Positions 34,799 through 37,133 of a stretch of 37,133 bases of DNA are shown in pieces (position 1 is the first letter of the stretch; each line of letters starts with the position of its first letter). Source of the DNA: a bacterium (GTDB lineage Bacteria > Patescibacteriota > Microgenomatia > JAADGY01); assembly GCA_027028625.1 (NCBI GenBank), contig JALVIH010000016.1, positions 1 to 37,133 of the forward strand. Reading direction: 5' to 3'. The position numbers and the translations under genes are program-made. The notes under the pieces were generated by a model. It was not told the origin of the DNA, ran no database searches, and was given only the letters and a program-made list of their open reading frames with translations.

Positions 34799-34822
34799 AA
34801 CCTGCCTGCCGGCAGGCAGGTT
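34799..34822. repeat. Perfect 24-bp palindrome AACCTGCCTGCCGGCAGGCAGGTT
   Basis: Read directly. Confidence 0.95.
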
Positions 34823-34891
34823 AAAAATTAAAAATTAATCCCCTAGCTCCTAGTTCTTAGTTCCTAGCTCCTCCAACCTGGTTCCAACCCC

Positions 34892-35761
34892 CTAGTCTTT
34901 TATAAACCGGCGGACGGCCATAAAAGTTAACCAGGCACTAAAAGCCCCTCCCACAATTAAACTAAAACCAATATTAAGATAGAGATACTGGTAAGGAATA
35001 GCTGCAACCTTGAGTGTTGGACCCAAAAAACTAAGGATCAAATCCTCACTGCGGCGAGTGATAAAAAGGACTATTAACGAGGAAAGTAAACCTGCCAAAC
35101 TACCTAAGAGAGTGTTCTCTAAGATAAAAATAGACTCTACATAACGTCGGCTGGCTCCCAAAAGGCGCATTATTTGAATACTTTCCCGAAGGCCGGAAAT
35201 CTTAAAACCAGTTACTATCCAAACGGTGATAAAAGTCTGAAAGAGAAAAAATAGGATTAGAGTCAGGCCAATAATCCTGATGTTTTTAGTCCATTTGCTA
35301 ATGATATGAACCAAATTCCGCTGGTAAATAATGTCATCTATTATGTCCGTTGTTTCTAGTTGTTTATAAACAACCTCCAACTGACTAGGCTGGTAAGTAG
35401 AGATTTCTAAGCTAGCGGGGAGAACATCATCACTAATTACATCTGTCAGCATCGGATTGTTACTTATCTTTTGATAAATTTTTAAAGCTTCGGCCGAGCT
35501 AATGTAGCGGATTGATTTTATTACCCCTGTTTTCTGAAGATTAATAATAAGCTGATTAACTTGGCTTTGAGGAATACCTTTTTTAATAAAGGCAGTTATC
35601 TGAGGCTGGGAGGAAAAGTAATTCAATAACTGGTTAGAACCTACCAAAACTAAGACAAAGAAACTTATCAAGGTGTAACTCACTAAGAGAGAAAAAAAGA
35701 TAGCCAGGTTCTGATAAGGGCGGCGGCGAAGGTTAAGGTAACTCAGTCTAGGTAAGGACAT
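34892..35761 (-). CDS. ftsX: Cell division protein FtsX
   Basis: Four-TM FtsX topology; LISFFVLVLVGSNQLLNYFSSQPQITAFIKKG; ESIQIMRLLGASRRYVESIFILE; adjacent to ftsE. Confidence 0.92.
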   Translation of the reverse strand: MSLPRLSYLNLRRRPYQNLAIFFSLLVSYTLISFFVLVLVGSNQLLNYFSSQPQITAFIKKGIPQSQVNQLIINLQKTGVIKSIRYISSAEALKIYQKISNNPMLTDVISDDVLPASLEISTYQPSQLEVVYKQLETTDIIDDIIYQRNLVHIISKWTKNIRIIGLTLILFFLFQTFITVWIVTGFKISGLRESIQIMRLLGASRRYVESIFILENTLLGSLAGLLSSLIVLFITRRSEDLILSFLGPTLKVAAIPYQYLYLNIGFSLIVGGAFSAWLTFMAVRRFIKD

Positions 35762-36431
35762 ACTTTCCCTCCTGAATGTCCTTAACTAACTTTCCTCTCT
35801 CCAAAGACAAAACTCTATAGCGGAACTTATCTACTAACTCTTTATTATGAGTAGTAACTACTACTAACGTTCCTTCTTTATTTATTCGGACTAATTCTGT
35901 CATTATTTCTAAAGAGGCTAAAGGGTCTAAATTAGCGGTCGGCTCATCGGCAAAAACCATTAATGGCTCTAAACTTAAAGCCCTAGCCAAAGCAATTCTT
36001 CTTTTTTCTCCGCTCGATAACTGGGAAGGAAAATACTTAAGTTTATCTTTAAGATTAAAACGGTCAACTATCTCCGTTAGCCTTCTCTCCCTTTCTTTCT
36101 TATCCATCCCGGCTAACTCTAAACGCAAACTAAGATTTTCCTCAATGTTTAGTTCTGGAATTAAATTCCGACCTTGAAAAACTACCCCTATTTTCTGGCG
36201 AAGGAGCTGTCTCTCCCATCCTTTTAGTTCCTTTATTTTCTTACCATCAAAGATTATTTCTCCTTTTTGAGGAAAATATTTAGCTAACAAAAGCTTTAAG
36301 ATAGTTGTTTTCCCTGATCCATTAGGGCCAATAATAAAGACAAACTCTCCCTCGCTTAGTTCAAAGGAAACGTTATCAATAGCCACTGTTCCGTCTGGAT
36401 AGGAAAAGACCACCTTTTCGAAACGTAACAT
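35748..36431 (-). CDS. ftsE: Cell division ATP-binding protein FtsE
   Basis: MLRFEKVVFSYPDGTVAIDNVSFELSEGEFVFIIGPNGSGKTTILKLL; LSSGEKRRIALARALSLEPLMVFADEPTANLDP. Start moved from 36509 to ATG 36431. Confidence 0.93.
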   Translation of the reverse strand: MLRFEKVVFSYPDGTVAIDNVSFELSEGEFVFIIGPNGSGKTTILKLLLAKYFPQKGEIIFDGKKIKELKGWERQLLRQKIGVVFQGRNLIPELNIEENLSLRLELAGMDKKERERRLTEIVDRFNLKDKLKYFPSQLSSGEKRRIALARALSLEPLMVFADEPTANLDPLASLEIMTELVRINKEGTLVVVTTHNKELVDKFRYRVLSLERGKLVKDIQEGKYVLT

Positions 36432-36436
36432 AGATA

Positions 36437-36982
36437 TTAATCTAATATTTGTAATTTGCCGATGTCCATAAACCAGCCTACGCTTTCTACTGCCTGTGTT
36501 TCTCCCCAAACTTTCACTTTATGCCCCACATACTTGTCTAGATCGATAACACTCGAAGTTAAATAGGCTGTCTGGGACTTATCCCCACGAATTAGAATAT
36601 GAGTACCTGGTTTGGTCTCGTCTGTATTCTTTTCTAGTAAACCTTCGGCAGTGTCCTTAAAAATTGGGCTATCCACTCCAATAATTTTCCCCTTCTGCAC
36701 TTGAGCTGTTTTTAAAGGAGCTTGAGTTCCTCCCGGCATTCCAGGAAGAGATGAAGAACTTCCTCGCCACCAGTAAAAAACCAAACCAAGAGAGTAGAAA
36801 AAAAGAAAAACCACCAGAAAAAGGGCTACTTTTTTAAAGTTTTTCTTCCCCCTTTGAACTTTCTCCCCTTCCTCATCAAGTCTATGAAGAATTGGCGTTT
36901 CTGCAGTTTCTGGTTGACCCTCTATCTGGTCATCAACTATCGGCATCAACGATTCCTTTTCTAGGTTATTATTCTCTTCCAT
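36437..36982 (-). CDS. Hypothetical single-TM protein with possible C-terminal OB-fold-like domain
   Basis: MEENNNLEKESLMPIVDDQ...; TM VALFLVVFLFFYSLGLVFYWW; C-terminus YVGHKVKVWGETQAVESVGWFMDIGKLQI. Start moved to ATG 36982, which has a promoter TTGAGT-N17-TATATT ending 6 nt upstream. Confidence 0.7.
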   Translation of the reverse strand: MEENNNLEKESLMPIVDDQIEGQPETAETPILHRLDEEGEKVQRGKKNFKKVALFLVVFLFFYSLGLVFYWWRGSSSSLPGMPGGTQAPLKTAQVQKGKIIGVDSPIFKDTAEGLLEKNTDETKPGTHILIRGDKSQTAYLTSSVIDLDKYVGHKVKVWGETQAVESVGWFMDIGKLQILD

Positions 36983-36988
36983 ATTTTG

Positions 36989-37017
36989 AATATAGCAAAG
37001 TTCTCCCCAAAACTCAA
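36989..37017 (-). promoter_or_regulatory. Promoter TTGAGT-N17-TATATT, leaderless relative to ATG 36982
   Basis: Minus strand: TTGAGT (37017-37012), 17-nt spacer, TATATT (36994-36989), CAAAAT, ATG. Confidence 0.7.
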
Positions 37018-37070
37018 ATAACCATCCACCTCCTTCAACATTCCTATAGTATGATATAATCACAGTAGAT

Positions 37071-37133
37071 ATGAGTATTGAAGCCCAACAATCTATTTAT
37101 GATCTAGTGAGCGGAGAACATAGAGAAGAACAA
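37071..37133 (+). CDS. Partial ORF, start MSIEAQQSIYDLVSGEHREEQ (runs off window end)
   Basis: ATG at 37071 open to the end, 10 nt after TATAAT (37055-37060). Confidence 0.5.
   Translation, partial: MSIEAQQSIYDLVSGEHREEQ

Larger units (their letters stand above)
34473..34890. repeat. Composite intergenic repeat island D
   Basis: GAACTCAG-type heptads; core element (34517-34666); AGTTCTGAGTTCCGAGTTCT heptads; AT-rich block ATTTTGAAATTTGATTTGATTAAAAA shared with island A; GC palindrome (34799-34822); AGCTCCTAGTTCTTAGTTCCTAGCTCC heptads. Confidence 0.85.

Noticed and set aside
19751-34890. Islands as complete insertion sequences
   Set aside because: No transposase ORF inside any island; I also could not define clear target-site duplications by eye.
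36432-36509. N-terminal extension of FtsE in the ORF track
   Set aside because: FtsE family starts at MLRFEKVVFSYPDG (36431); the extension overlaps the upstream gene's 3' end.
1-37133. Alternative genetic code (UGA recoded)
   Set aside because: Genes end normally at TGA as well as TAA/TAG (e.g. 25565) and no gene requires in-frame TGA read-through.

Overview
The window (37,133 bp, AT-rich, standard code) reads as a compact bacterial chromosome segment. Gene content and style suggest a CPR/Patescibacteria-like (possibly Microgenomates-like) genome, but I cannot prove taxonomy from sequence alone. (1) About 1-17 kb is a cell-surface polysaccharide/envelope region: O-antigen ligase-like fragment, GT2/GT4 glycosyltransferases, flippase, LCAT-like lipase, Clp ATPase, GT2-GtrA fusion, UDP-glucuronate decarboxylase-like and GDP-mannose dehydratase-like SDRs, UDP-glucose dehydrogenase, SAM hydroxide adenosyltransferase (DUF62), tRNA-Cys and GalE. 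(2) About 17-37 kb is mainly housekeeping/envelope: VanZ, D-Ala-D-Ala carboxypeptidase, AspS, a frameshifted sugar-phosphate-isomerase-like gene, an MGDG-synthase-like GT, Era, Nfo, a coiled-coil C39-like peptidase, a lamin-tail-domain protein, a MacAB-like transporter, a CCA-adding enzyme, RecJ and FtsEX. The strongest unexplained signal is a family of four composite intergenic islands (about 19.75-20.19, 23.96-24.29, 26.70-27.29 and 34.47-34.89 kb). Each has a 114-152 bp imperfect-palindrome core with GTCATYCTGA/TCAGRATGAC-type ends and exchangeable arms, flanked by degenerate heptanucleotide arrays on one or both sides. Three of the four also carry a CCTGCCTGCCGGCAGGCAGG palindrome. Other points of interest: -10 boxes 5-9 nt from start codons (leaderless transcription), a 17-bp divergent promoter with overlapping -10 boxes, a CIRCE operator before a ClpE/ClpC-hybrid chaperone, and a zinc ribbon inserted in the HD domain of the CCA enzyme.
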